Origin: CAKSQF01 sp963628435
GTDB lineage: Bacteria; Bacillota; Clostridia; Oscillospirales; CAG-272
DNA length: 64,000 nucleotides
Direction: 5' to 3'
Assembly (NCBI GenBank): GCA_963628435.1
Contig: CAVGEY010000002.1
Span: 62,001 to 126,000 of the forward strand
Shown here: positions 27,980 through 36,013 of the stretch, in pieces
Numbering within the stretch: the stretch's first letter is position 1
How the letters are laid out: each line of letters starts with the position of its first letter
Notes under the pieces: model-generated
What the model saw: only the letters and a program-made list of their open reading frames with translations
The model's database searches: none
What the model was told of the DNA's origin: nothing
Translations under genes and position numbers: made by a program

Positions 27980-29071
27980 ATGGAAAAGGTCAGAATAGGA
28001 ATTATCGGATGCGGAGGAATTGCCAACGGCAAGCACATGCCTTCCCTTCACAAACTTGACAATGTCGAAATGGTCGCATTCTGCGATATTATCGAAGAGA
28101 GAGCCGTTGCCGCAAAACAGAAATACGGCACACCCGATGCGAAAGTTTATACAAATTACAAGGAACTGCTCGAGGACAAATCGATAAATGTTGTCCATGT
28201 ATGCACCCCGAACCGTTCGCACAGCTTTATAACGGTTGACGCGCTCGAAGCAGGCAAAGACGTTATGTGTGAAAAGCCGATGGCAATCAACTCCGCCGAG
28301 GCAAAAAAGATGGTCGATGCGGCAAAACGCACGGGCAGACTGCTCACGATAGGCTATCAGAACCGTCAGAGAGCCGACTCGCAATATCTGAAGCACGAGG
28401 TCGAGGAAGGCACGCTCGGCAACATCTACTACGCGAAAGCAACAGCCATAAGACGCCGTCAGGTACCGACATGGGGCGTTTTCCTGAATGAATACGAGCA
28501 GGGCGGCGGATCGCTTATCGATATCGGCACGCACGCGCTTGACCTTACCCTTTGGACGATGAACAACTATAAACCCAAAATGTGCATAGGAACAACCTAT
28601 CACGAACTCGGCAAACTGCCGGTTGACCTTCAGGGCAACGGATGGGGCCCGTGGGATCCCGACAAGATGACCGTCGAAGATTCGGCATTCGGACTTGTCG
28701 TTATGGAAAACGGCGCGACCGTTCTCCTTGAGTCGTCATGGGCACTGAACTACGCAAATCCCATCGAGGCGGTCACCACTCTCTGCGGCACGCTCGGCGG
28801 CGCGGATATGAACGACGGACTCCGCTTCAACGGTGTCAGGAACGGCAGACTGTTCCTTAACAAAGTCGATATGACAACCGGCGGCGCGGCATTCTATGAG
28901 GGCCACGCGAACGAAGAGCCGCAGGTTCTCGAAGCAAGACAGTGGATAAACGCGGTTATCAACCGTACAAATCCCTGCGTTCTGCCCGAACAGGCATACT
29001 GCGTAACGAGAATTCTCGAAGGAATTTACGTATCTTCGCAGACCGGCAAGGCATTCTATTTCGATAACTGA
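27980..29071 (+). CDS. Gfo/Idh/MocA family oxidoreductase A
   Basis: A 363-residue NAD(P)-dependent dehydrogenase, usually acting on sugars, sugar acids or inositols. Rossmann motif IGIIGCGGIANGKH at residues 6-19, HVCTPNRSH, and the conserved VMCEKPMA containing the catalytic-site Lys of the EKP motif. The C-terminal domain holds IDIGTHALDLTLW with the catalytic His. An insertion KLPVDLQGNGWGPWDPDKMTVED is typical of the subgroup with tryptophan-rich substrate loops. GAGAGGAAA lies 8 bases before the ATG. Codon use is strongly biased, suggesting high expression. No adjacent transporter shows the substrate. Confidence 0.9.
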   Translation: MEKVRIGIIGCGGIANGKHMPSLHKLDNVEMVAFCDIIEERAVAAKQKYGTPDAKVYTNYKELLEDKSINVVHVCTPNRSHSFITVDALEAGKDVMCEKPMAINSAEAKKMVDAAKRTGRLLTIGYQNRQRADSQYLKHEVEEGTLGNIYYAKATAIRRRQVPTWGVFLNEYEQGGGSLIDIGTHALDLTLWTMNNYKPKMCIGTTYHELGKLPVDLQGNGWGPWDPDKMTVEDSAFGLVVMENGATVLLESSWALNYANPIEAVTTLCGTLGGADMNDGLRFNGVRNGRLFLNKVDMTTGGAAFYEGHANEEPQVLEARQWINAVINRTNPCVLPEQAYCVTRILEGIYVSSQTGKAFYFDN

Positions 29072-29087
29072 TAAATCGGACATAAGC

Positions 29088-29119
29088 AAATCACCGAGCC
29101 GTTTGGCCCGGTGATTTTT
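29088..29119 (+). terminator. Terminator of oxidoreductase A
   Basis: AAATCACCG-GCC type stem with CGGTGATTTTT 3' side, followed by T-rich sequence. Confidence 0.8.
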
Positions 29120-29211
29120 GGTTATCGGAATATTATTTTCTTTTTTGCATTTTCATATTCCCGCCATTGCCGTATACCTTCCCGTAAATTTTTTTCGATT
29201 ATTTTACAACA

Positions 29212-29253
29212 AAAAACACGGTGAAGTCCGAATACGGACATCACCGTGTTTTT
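29212..29253. terminator. Terminator of the DUF1294-trpS transcript (bidirectional)
   Basis: AAAAACACGGTGA and TCACCGTGTTTTT form the outer stem, GTCC/GGAC the inner stem. T-runs on both strands; mainly serves the minus-strand trpS unit. Confidence 0.85.
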
Positions 29254-29275
29254 ATCATATTTTATTTAAGCAAAA

Positions 29276-29932
29276 TCAGCCGAATCTTACGCAGAAGGCA
29301 AAAACAATCTGCAAAAGAAGCAGTGCGGGTACGGTTATATAAAATTTGGCGTGGCGCACCTTATGTCTGAATATCAACATTCCGAGCAGCGCGCCGAGTC
29401 CGCCGCCGAGAGCGGTAACCGCAAGCAGCCAGACTTCGGGGATACGGCTTTTTTTCTTGACGGCGCAAATCTTATCAATCATATACATAAAGAATGCGGC
29501 AAGGTCGGCGATGATAAACCACCACATAATGACTTTTATATAGCGTCCGAACAGTTTTGACTGGAAGTGAGAGACGGCTCCGAGAGAACCCCACATTCCC
29601 GTGAAATATACCGCCGGTGTTTTCTCGGCATATATGATGCAGAGCACCGCCGCCGCAAGCTGCAGCAGCACAAGCAGTGTATAAAGAAGTCCGCGAAGAA
29701 ACTGCTTATTTCTCTGATGAAAAATTATATGACCGACAAGCGCGCCGAGTGCGCCTCCGAGAAGAGCTATAACAAGGAAAATCGCAAAAGGATACCTTTG
29801 TTTGCTGTGGGCAACGCGATTTTCATCTTCTCCGCAGAGAACAAAAGCAAGTGCGTTCGCGAAAATCAGCCACAGCAGAACGGCGAGCAGATTCTCGCCC
29901 AAAAAACTTCCGACAACAGTGAAAATTTTCAT
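29276..29932 (-). CDS. Membrane protein with two DUF1294 units
   Basis: A 218-residue integral membrane protein with about six to seven hydrophobic helices. The C-terminal half has the full DUF1294 pattern: MYMIDKICAVKKKSRIPEVWLLAVTALGGGLGALLGMLIFRHKVRHAKFY. The N-terminal half repeats it in decayed form (AFVLCGEDENRVAHSKQRYPF, ALLGGALGALVGHIIFHQRNKQFLRG). DUF1294 proteins are usually about 90 residues with a single unit; their function is unknown. The stop lies just upstream of the terminator at 29212, and the start is 21 bases after the trpS stop, so it is co-transcribed with trpS. Confidence 0.8.
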   Translation of the reverse strand: MKIFTVVGSFLGENLLAVLLWLIFANALAFVLCGEDENRVAHSKQRYPFAIFLVIALLGGALGALVGHIIFHQRNKQFLRGLLYTLLVLLQLAAAVLCIIYAEKTPAVYFTGMWGSLGAVSHFQSKLFGRYIKVIMWWFIIADLAAFFMYMIDKICAVKKKSRIPEVWLLAVTALGGGLGALLGMLIFRHKVRHAKFYITVPALLLLQIVFAFCVRFG

Positions 29933-29953
29933 GCGGCATTGCTCCTTTTTATT

Positions 29954-30973
29954 TTATCTTTTCGGTATAACGAATCCGAGCTTTTTATAAACTTTATTGA
30001 CCGTTTTCTGCGCACGGTAGGTTGACGCTTCGGCTCCGGCTTTCATTATCGATTCAAGATAGGGTTTATCGGCCATAAGGCGTGCATATTCCTCCTGAAT
30101 CGGGCCGAGCGCATCGGCGACCGTTTCACCGACCGCGAGTTTGAATTCGCCGTAGCCCTTTCCCGAAAATTCGGATTCGATTTCGGCATGGCTTTTTCCG
30201 GTGAAGCAGGAATAAATGTTCATAAGATTATTTATTCCGTCCTTGCCGTCGGCATAGCGCACAACCGTTTCGGAATCGGTAACCGCGCGTTTGAATTTAC
30301 GGATAATATCATCTTTTTTATCGAGTATCGCCACATAGCCGTTGATATTCTCATCCGACTTGCTCATCTTCTTTGTCGGATCGCCGAGCGACATGATTTT
30401 GGCCGAGGTTTTCGGAATAAATCCTTCGGGAATGGTGAATGTGTCGCCGTAGACCTGATTGAATCTGCCCGCAATATCGCGTGTAAGCTCGATATGCTGT
30501 TTTTGGTCGATACCGACCGGAACAAGATCGGTCTGATAAAGAAGAATATCGGCCGCCATGAGTACGGGATAGGTAAACAGTCCCGCGTTGACATCGTCCG
30601 AATGTTTTGCGGCTTTATCCTTGAACTGAGTCATACGCGACAGCTCGCCGAACTGCGTGAAACAGTTCAGCGCCCAGCTCAGCTGCGAATGGCATGGGTT
30701 GTGCGACTGAACGAACAATGTGCATTTTTCGGGCGAAATTCCCGATGCTATATAAATTGCGAGTGTTTCGTATGTACGGCGGCGCAGGTCCGCGGGATTC
30801 TGTCTGACGGTAATCGCGTGCTGATCGACGACGCAGTAAATGCAGTCATACTCGTCTACAAGTCCTACCCAGTTGCGGATTGCTCCGATATAGTTTCCGA
30901 TTGTCAGGAGACCGCTCGGCTGAACGCCCGAGAAAATCACCTTTTTTTCTGTGTTTTGCGTTTTTTCTTCCAT
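29954..30973 (-). CDS. trpS: Tryptophan--tRNA ligase
   Basis: A class Ic aminoacyl-tRNA synthetase of 339 residues that charges tRNA-Trp. The HIGH-type motif is PSGLLTIGNYIGA, then FVQSHNPCHSQLSWALNCFT, the tryptophan-pocket region MAADILLYQTDLVPVGIDQKQH and the KMSKS loop as TKKMSKSDEN. Length is normal. GGAGG lies 13 bases before the ATG, rather far. Promoter TTGACT-N17-TAAAAT at 31036-31064. No T-box sequence is found in the short leader, so tRNA-dependent control at this locus is unlikely. Confidence 0.96.
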   Translation of the reverse strand: MEEKTQNTEKKVIFSGVQPSGLLTIGNYIGAIRNWVGLVDEYDCIYCVVDQHAITVRQNPADLRRRTYETLAIYIASGISPEKCTLFVQSHNPCHSQLSWALNCFTQFGELSRMTQFKDKAAKHSDDVNAGLFTYPVLMAADILLYQTDLVPVGIDQKQHIELTRDIAGRFNQVYGDTFTIPEGFIPKTSAKIMSLGDPTKKMSKSDENINGYVAILDKKDDIIRKFKRAVTDSETVVRYADGKDGINNLMNIYSCFTGKSHAEIESEFSGKGYGEFKLAVGETVADALGPIQEEYARLMADKPYLESIMKAGAEASTYRAQKTVNKVYKKLGFVIPKR

Positions 30974-31035
30974 AATATACAGTCAACCTCCGAGGCATTT
31001 ACAGATTAAATAATTTCCGCAAATCCGTTTGCTTT

Positions 31036-31064
31036 ATTTTATCATGTGTATGCCGAAAAGTCAA
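31036..31064 (-). promoter_or_regulatory. Promoter of trpS
   Basis: Minus strand TTGACT (31059-31064), 17-base spacer, TAAAAT (31036-31041). Confidence 0.75.
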
Positions 31065-31150
31065 GTTTTTTTGCTTTTTCGGCATTATTCGGATTCGGTA
31101 AATATTCAAAAAAGTTTTACACCGCCGATACCGAACGGCAAACAAATCTA

Positions 31151-31179
31151 TTGCATATTCGGGAAAAATATGTTAAAAT
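31151..31179 (+). promoter_or_regulatory. Promoter of the 31210 gene
   Basis: TTGCAT (31151-31156), 17-base spacer, TAAAAT (31174-31179). Confidence 0.65.
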
Positions 31180-31209
31180 ATCCGACAGATAGTCGAGGTG
31201 ATATGTTAA

Positions 31210-32013
31210 ATGGACAATCAGACAATGGAAAACGATTATTATTCGGACGGTGAACACAAAAGCAAGAGCAAAATCGGCAAAATACTGCGTCTTGCGGCGC
31301 TGTCGCTCGCCGTTCTTGTTTACGGACTTATTTTCTTCCGCATATTTATAAAGTCGGATCCCGAATCGGCAAAAATGTTTTTATGGACAGATACCGCGGT
31401 GCAGGCATATAAAGACAGCTCCGACACATTCGGGGCATATACTCAAAAACTGTCAACCTATCAAAGACAGACGGGTACCGACGAAAACGGCATCCCCGAA
31501 TATACAACCGTTTCATACAACGATATTACATCCGACGGAAGTTTCCATGTCAGCAACATGATATATGTAAGTTCGACAAAAGAACTGACGGTTACGGTAA
31601 GATATAACCGCACCGCCGTTGATGCGCTCAAATCGGCATACAATCTTGACTCGCTGCCGAGCGGAGAACTATTCTTTTTCGCTCTTGAGGGCGTCGGTGC
31701 CGACGGCAGCGAATATGCATACGAATATCGGTACACTTCGTCGGCAAGATTCACATACGAATACCGCAGACTTGTATTTTCAAATGTAGTTCTTCCCGAT
31801 GACGGCGTTGTCTATCTGAACGTCTATTATGTGGATGATGTCACCCTGTCCTCGCCGCTTGTTCTTTATCCGGACAGCGAGAACAATTCGGTAACGGTAA
31901 CGCTTCCGATTTACGATTCGTACATCGGACTGAAAAAATACGATTTTGAAAAATATCTTCCCGCCGAAAAAACCGACGGACTCAAAAACCGTCCGTATGC
32001 TTCATTGAAATAA
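31210..32013 (+). CDS. Hypothetical membrane-anchored protein, 267 residues
   Basis: Not recognised. A cytoplasmic N-terminus (about 25 residues, Lys/Ser-rich) leads to one membrane helix (ILRLAALSLAVLVYGLIFFRIFI, approximately 26-48), so the bulk is extracellular. The outer part is rich in Tyr, Ser, Thr and Asp, predicted mostly beta (LTVTVRYNRTAVDAL; FFALEGVGADGSEYAYEYRYTSS; VVLPDDGVVYLNVYYVDDV). It has no cysteine and no recognisable catalytic motif. Start chosen by GAGGTGA at 9 bases; an ATG at 31203 is out of frame. Followed at 43 bases by the zinc-ribbon protein, likely co-transcribed. Confidence 0.75.
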   Translation: MDNQTMENDYYSDGEHKSKSKIGKILRLAALSLAVLVYGLIFFRIFIKSDPESAKMFLWTDTAVQAYKDSSDTFGAYTQKLSTYQRQTGTDENGIPEYTTVSYNDITSDGSFHVSNMIYVSSTKELTVTVRYNRTAVDALKSAYNLDSLPSGELFFFALEGVGADGSEYAYEYRYTSSARFTYEYRRLVFSNVVLPDDGVVYLNVYYVDDVTLSSPLVLYPDSENNSVTVTLPIYDSYIGLKKYDFEKYLPAEKTDGLKNRPYASLK

Positions 32014-32056
32014 CCGAAAATCGGCGAAACCTTTACTGAAAGGAAGGATTATAACC

Positions 32057-32740
32057 ATGAAAACCGAACAATCGGAAATCAGATCGGATAAAGAAAATGT
32101 CAGAGAAATTGCCATTGCGTACAGATGCCCCTCATGCGGAGCAAGTGTTTTAAGTCCGGCGGGTATCTTTACCCTGACAGGAGATATGCTCAAGCTGAAA
32201 TGCGAATGCGGCGATTCCGAGCTGACGGCCGCCTATACTCCCGCGCGCAAGCTGAGAGTTTCGGCACCCTGTATCGTATGCGACAAGGCGCACAGCTATA
32301 TGCTCGATCCGACCGCTCTGATGCGTGCCGACAAAGAGGCGCTGAAAATTCCGTGCGGATACACCGGAATCGATCTCTGTTTTATCGGCACGGTCGATAA
32401 AATCGGAAAAGCGATTGAGGAGGCGAACGGAGAACTCGTAAAGATAATGCAGGATGCGGGGCTGCAGGACATAGCCGATCTCCATCGGGAGGATGACGAA
32501 AAGAGAGAAATCGATCCCGAGGTTGATGATATCGTCAGATTCATGGTCGCCGATCTGCGCGAGGAAGGCAAAATTCACTGCCGCTGCAAGAGTCAAAACC
32601 GCGCGTCATACAAATATACGATACTCGACAAGTTCGTCCGTATCTACTGTGAGGGATGCGGAGCTATTGCCGATTTTCCGCTTACGGGTGCCGGCAGCGC
32701 CGCCGAATTTCTCTCAACCGATGAGATAAATCTCGAATAA
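32057..32740 (+). CDS. Hypothetical protein with several zinc-ribbon Cys pairs
   Basis: A 227-residue cytoplasmic protein. Three probable zinc sites are visible: CPSCG (25-29) with CECG, CIVC near 73 with a later single Cys, and HCRC (177-180) with CEGCG (200-204). The central 60 residues are helical and acidic (KIGKAIEEANGELVKIMQDAG; DLHREDDEKREIDPEVDDIVRFMVADLREEGK). The arrangement suggests a nucleic-acid or protein-binding adaptor, but no function is known to me. AAGGAAGG precedes the ATG. A conserved hypothetical in Clostridia-type genomes by general appearance (inference). Confidence 0.75.
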   Translation: MKTEQSEIRSDKENVREIAIAYRCPSCGASVLSPAGIFTLTGDMLKLKCECGDSELTAAYTPARKLRVSAPCIVCDKAHSYMLDPTALMRADKEALKIPCGYTGIDLCFIGTVDKIGKAIEEANGELVKIMQDAGLQDIADLHREDDEKREIDPEVDDIVRFMVADLREEGKIHCRCKSQNRASYKYTILDKFVRIYCEGCGAIADFPLTGAGSAAEFLSTDEINLE

Positions 32741-32827
32741 TTATCGCCATAGTCTTTGTACGAATGAGCAAAAAAAATGTGTTCAATCTGTGCAAAATGA
32801 CAAATTAAAAAAATAGGAAAATAACTG

Positions 32828-32889
32828 TTGATTTTCCGTGAAAAAAGTATTATTATAGATATGTATGTATATCTCCGACTGTCGGAGAT
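32828..32889 (+). promoter_or_regulatory. pfkA promoter with 19-base palindrome just downstream of the start site
   Basis: TTGATT (32828-32833), 17-base spacer, TATTAT (32851-32856). A perfect 9-1-9 inverted repeat ATCTCCGAC-T-GTCGGAGAT (32871-32889) covers about +9 to +27 and has no T-run, so it looks like an operator rather than a terminator. Confidence 0.65.
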
Positions 32890-32935
32890 TGTGACATTGA
32901 AATGGATGCATTTTTGAATAAGGAAGGTAACTATT

Positions 32936-34018
32936 ATGCCAAAATTCAGAAGAATAGGCGTACTTACATCAGGCGGTGACGCGCCCGGAATGAACGCGAC
33001 GGTAAGAGCGGTTACAAGATATGCCGCGACAAACGGAATAGAAGTTGTCGGCATTTACGAAGGCTACAAAGGTCTTATAGACGGCAACATGAAGGTATTT
33101 TCGTCTCATGATGTCGCAAATATAATACATCAGGGCGGCACTATTCTTTATTCGGCACGCTGCGATGAGTTCAGAACCGAAGAAGGAATGAAAAAAGCGA
33201 TAGACAACTGCGAAAAATATCAGATAGACGGCATTGTCGCAATCGGCGGTGACGGAACATTCAGAGGTGCCACCGACATTTCGCTCCGCGGAATACCCGC
33301 AATCGGTCTGCCCGGAACCATCGACAACGATATTACGGCAACCGAAACAACAATCGGCTACGATACGGCGATGAACACATCGGTTCAGATGATAGACCAC
33401 CTGCGCGACACCTGCGAATCGCATGCACGCTGCGATGTTATCGAGGTAATGGGACGCAACGCGGGATATATCGCCCTCAATGTCGGGCTTGCCGTCGGAG
33501 CAACCGCAACCTGTCTTGTCGAAATACCGTTCAGCGAAGACGAAATCATAGAAAAAATGAAAAAATCGCGTGCCGAAGGCAAGCGTAATTTCCTTGTTGT
33601 CGTTTCGGAAGGACTTGTCGGATATGCGGAAGGTCTTACCAAGCGCATTGAGGAAAAGACCGGCATCGAATCGAGATTCGCGCGTCTTGCCCATGTTGTA
33701 AGAGGCGGAAGCCCGACACTTGCCGACCGCAAACTCGGCTCGATAATGGGTGCGGAAGCCGTAAAACTGCTTCTTGACGGAAAGTCGAATCTTGTTGTCT
33801 GCCAGCGTGAAGGCAAGATATGCACAACCGAAATAAGCTATGCGCTGAAACTCGACAAGCTGTTCAAGAGCAAATACGCCGGCTACAAAAAGGAGGACGA
33901 GGAAAAGCTCCTCGCCGGATATACACAGGAGCAGCGTGCCGAAATGAACGAATTCTGCCGCAGGAAGCTTCAGGCAATGAAAGATGTATACGATCTTTCA
34001 AATTCAATTTCGAAATAA
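32936..34018 (+). CDS. pfkA: ATP-dependent 6-phosphofructokinase
   Basis: Commits fructose 6-phosphate to glycolysis. The 360-residue protein begins RRIGVLTSGGDAPGMNATVRAV. The phosphoryl-donor residues read GGDGT (Gly where PPi enzymes have Asp) and PGTIDND (Gly where PPi enzymes have Lys), so ATP is the expected donor. Catalytic Asp lies in TIDNDI, and MGRNAGYIAL and the HVVRGGSPTLADR loop are conserved. It is about 40 residues longer than E. coli PfkA, with a charged C-terminal extension (KKEDEEKLLAGYTQEQRAEM). AAGGAAGG precedes the ATG. Monocistronic; a palindrome at the promoter suggests repression. Confidence 0.94.
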   Translation: MPKFRRIGVLTSGGDAPGMNATVRAVTRYAATNGIEVVGIYEGYKGLIDGNMKVFSSHDVANIIHQGGTILYSARCDEFRTEEGMKKAIDNCEKYQIDGIVAIGGDGTFRGATDISLRGIPAIGLPGTIDNDITATETTIGYDTAMNTSVQMIDHLRDTCESHARCDVIEVMGRNAGYIALNVGLAVGATATCLVEIPFSEDEIIEKMKKSRAEGKRNFLVVVSEGLVGYAEGLTKRIEEKTGIESRFARLAHVVRGGSPTLADRKLGSIMGAEAVKLLLDGKSNLVVCQREGKICTTEISYALKLDKLFKSKYAGYKKEDEEKLLAGYTQEQRAEMNEFCRRKLQAMKDVYDLSNSISK

Positions 34019-34050
34019 TCCGGCAAATCCGAAACAAGATTAAATTTTAT

Positions 34051-34084
34051 AATCCCGAAGATATCCGTCTTCGGGATTTTCTTT
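34051..34084 (+). terminator. Terminator of pfkA
   Basis: AATCCCGAAGA pairs with TCTTCGGGATT; TTTCTTT follows. Confidence 0.85.
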
Positions 34085-34098
34085 ACAGGCTCCGATTA

Positions 34099-34127
34099 TT
34101 GACAAAAGGGGCAAATTATGTTAGAAT
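34099..34127 (+). promoter_or_regulatory. Promoter of comM/yifB
   Basis: TTGACA (34099-34104), 17-base spacer, TAGAAT (34122-34127); the ATG is 33 bases downstream. Confidence 0.75.
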
Positions 34128-34159
34128 GCGGATGATGAGAGAAAATCGGAGGTGCGTAA

Positions 34160-35704
34160 ATGTTTTCCAAATTATACGGCGCGGCGCTTTCCGGAGTTGA
34201 CGGCTATACCGTCACCGTCGAATGCGAGGTAACCGACAAGATTCCCGAACTCGAAATCGTCGGTCTGCCCGACAATGCGGTCAAAGAGGCAAAAGAGCGG
34301 GTACGTGCGGCCGCAGAAAACAGCGGTATTGCCTTCCCCGATGCGGCGATTATCGTAAATCTCGCGCCCGCCGATCTGAAAAAATCGGGATCGGCGCTTG
34401 ATCTTCCCATTCTTACCGCGATACTTGCGGGCGCCGGTATGTTTAATAGTAACGTCGATTTGTCGAATACATGTCTTATAGGCGAGCTGTCGCTTTCGGG
34501 CGACATCAGAGGCGTTCACGGGGTTTTATGCATGTGCATTGCCGCCGCGGCTGCCGGAATAAGCGAAATATATGTGCCGAAAGCAAACGCGCTTGAAGCA
34601 AGTGTAGTCGAAGGAGTTCGGGTATACCCCGTTTCGAATGTCAAATCGCTCGTCGACTGCATAAACGGCAAACAGACGATAGATCCGGTCAAGTACGACA
34701 GATCAAATTTCAGACCGATGACCGATGATCCGCGGCTTCCCGATTTTGTCGATGTAAAAGGTCAGGAGCAGGTCAGACGCGCCCTCGAAATCGCCTGTGC
34801 GGGCGGACACAATGTATTGATGATCGGCCCTCCGGGAACCGGAAAAAGCATGCTTGCGAAACGCATACCGTCGATTCTGCCGGCGATGACATACGAGGAA
34901 GCGGTTGAAACTACCAAAATTCATTCGATTGCGGGCATTCTCGATGAAGACGACGCGCTTGTAACGCGCAGACCGTTCAGAGCTCCCCACCACACGATGT
35001 CGGCGGCATCTCTCGCCGGCGGCGGTGCGATACCGAAACCGGGTGAAATCTCACTTGCCGATAACGGCGTACTTTTCCTTGATGAGCTTCCCGAATTCAA
35101 CAAACAGGTTACCGAAACACTGCGTCAGCCGCTTGAAGACGGCGAAATAACGATAACTCGCGCCGCCGGAAGATGCCGCTTTCCCTGCCATATCATGCTT
35201 GTATGCGCGATGAATCCATGCAAATGCGGCAATTTCGGACATCCGACAAGAAAATGCACCTGCAAACCCGCAGACATAAAAAAATACATGTCGAAAATAA
35301 GCGGGCCGCTTCTTGACAGAATCGACATTCAGATAGAAGTCCCGCCGCTCACCTATGAGCAAATGTCACGCAGCGAATCTCCCGAACCGTCGGCGGCGAT
35401 ACGCGAGCGTGTAAACAAAGCGCGCTCATTTTCGGCCCGGCGATTCGCGGAGGACCGGCTTTCGATACACTGCAACAGCAATATGACGCCCGCCATGATC
35501 AGAAAATACTGCCGTATGGATGATGAGGCAAAGGAGCTTCTCGGAGAGGCATTCGATACGCTCGGACTGTCGGCTCGCGGTCATGACCGAATTCTCAGAG
35601 TTGCGAGAACGATTGCAGATATGGCGGAAAGCGAGATAATAACCGCAGAGCATATTGCCGAAGCGATACAGCTTCGCTCGCTCGACAGAAAATACTGGGA
35701 ATAA
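34160..35704 (+). CDS. comM: YifB/ComM family Mg-chelatase-like AAA+ ATPase
   Basis: A 514-residue hexameric helicase-like ATPase. In competent bacteria ComM drives branch migration during integration of incoming DNA; in Clostridia the role is inferred. The N-terminal Lon-like domain (YGAALSGVDGYTVTVECEVTDKIPELEIVGLPDNAVKEAKERVRAA) is followed by Walker A GPPGTGKSML, sensor and Walker B VLFLDELPEF, HHTMSAASLAGGG, and a Cys-rich insertion CKCGNFGHPTRKCTC. The C-terminal lid holds LSARGHDRILRVARTIAD. Complete and normal length. GGAGG lies 7 bases before the ATG. dprA and topA, common neighbours, are absent. Confidence 0.95.
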   Translation: MFSKLYGAALSGVDGYTVTVECEVTDKIPELEIVGLPDNAVKEAKERVRAAAENSGIAFPDAAIIVNLAPADLKKSGSALDLPILTAILAGAGMFNSNVDLSNTCLIGELSLSGDIRGVHGVLCMCIAAAAAGISEIYVPKANALEASVVEGVRVYPVSNVKSLVDCINGKQTIDPVKYDRSNFRPMTDDPRLPDFVDVKGQEQVRRALEIACAGGHNVLMIGPPGTGKSMLAKRIPSILPAMTYEEAVETTKIHSIAGILDEDDALVTRRPFRAPHHTMSAASLAGGGAIPKPGEISLADNGVLFLDELPEFNKQVTETLRQPLEDGEITITRAAGRCRFPCHIMLVCAMNPCKCGNFGHPTRKCTCKPADIKKYMSKISGPLLDRIDIQIEVPPLTYEQMSRSESPEPSAAIRERVNKARSFSARRFAEDRLSIHCNSNMTPAMIRKYCRMDDEAKELLGEAFDTLGLSARGHDRILRVARTIADMAESEIITAEHIAEAIQLRSLDRKYWE

Positions 35705-35720
35705 CATATACACAAAATCA

Positions 35721-35749
35721 ATCCCCTCGCGGCATAGCCGCGAGGGGAT
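35721..35749. terminator. GC-rich hairpin after comM
   Basis: ATCCCCTCGCGGC pairs with GCCGCGAGGGGAT across ATA. The T-run is poor on the plus strand (AATTG) and better on the minus strand (TTGATTTTG), so it may also end the candidate minus-strand RNA next to it. Confidence 0.7.
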
Positions 35750-35759
35750 AATTGTCGGA

Positions 35760-35919
35760 AAAGCAAATTTTAACCGAAGTCGGAGTTCCGGCTTACCGTT
35801 ACCGAACGGCAGTCCCCAATTACCTCTTACCTGCCGTTCTTGAATGGGGAAAATCCGTCGCCTCCTGTTCACGCCACCTCTTCATATTTACATCTGTCCG
35901 CAATCCCGCTTTCATTATA
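35760..35919 (-). ncRNA. Candidate structured small RNA (unclassified)
   Basis: No gene fits 35705-36013. On the minus strand a TATAAT (35914-35919) precedes about 150 bases of GC-rich, hairpin-prone sequence ending at the 35721 hairpin. Two mutually exclusive helices are visible: GAACGGCAG with CTGCCGTTC (9 bp), and CCCCATT with AATTGGGG; plus CCGTT-CGGT-AACGG. Size and position would suit a 6S-like RNA, but the rod-and-bubble fold could not be drawn by eye and the -35 is weak. Confidence 0.35.
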
Positions 35920-35965
35920 TAAGACGTATTTTTTCAAATTGCGACAAGATTTTTGAAAAAATCAA

Positions 35966-36008
35966 AAAATCCGACGGATGACATTTGTCATCCGTCGGTT
36001 TTTTTTCG
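35966..36008. terminator. Bidirectional terminator at the end of the GH4 gene
   Basis: CCGACGGATGAC pairs with GTCATCCGTCGG across ATTT, with AAAAAAT on the left and TTTTTTTT on the right. Confidence 0.92.
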
Positions 36009-36013
36009 GAATA

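Noticed and set aside
30974..31209. T-box leader for trpS
   Set aside because: No specifier loop or GGGTGGNACCGCG-like antiterminator sequence was found in the short leader.
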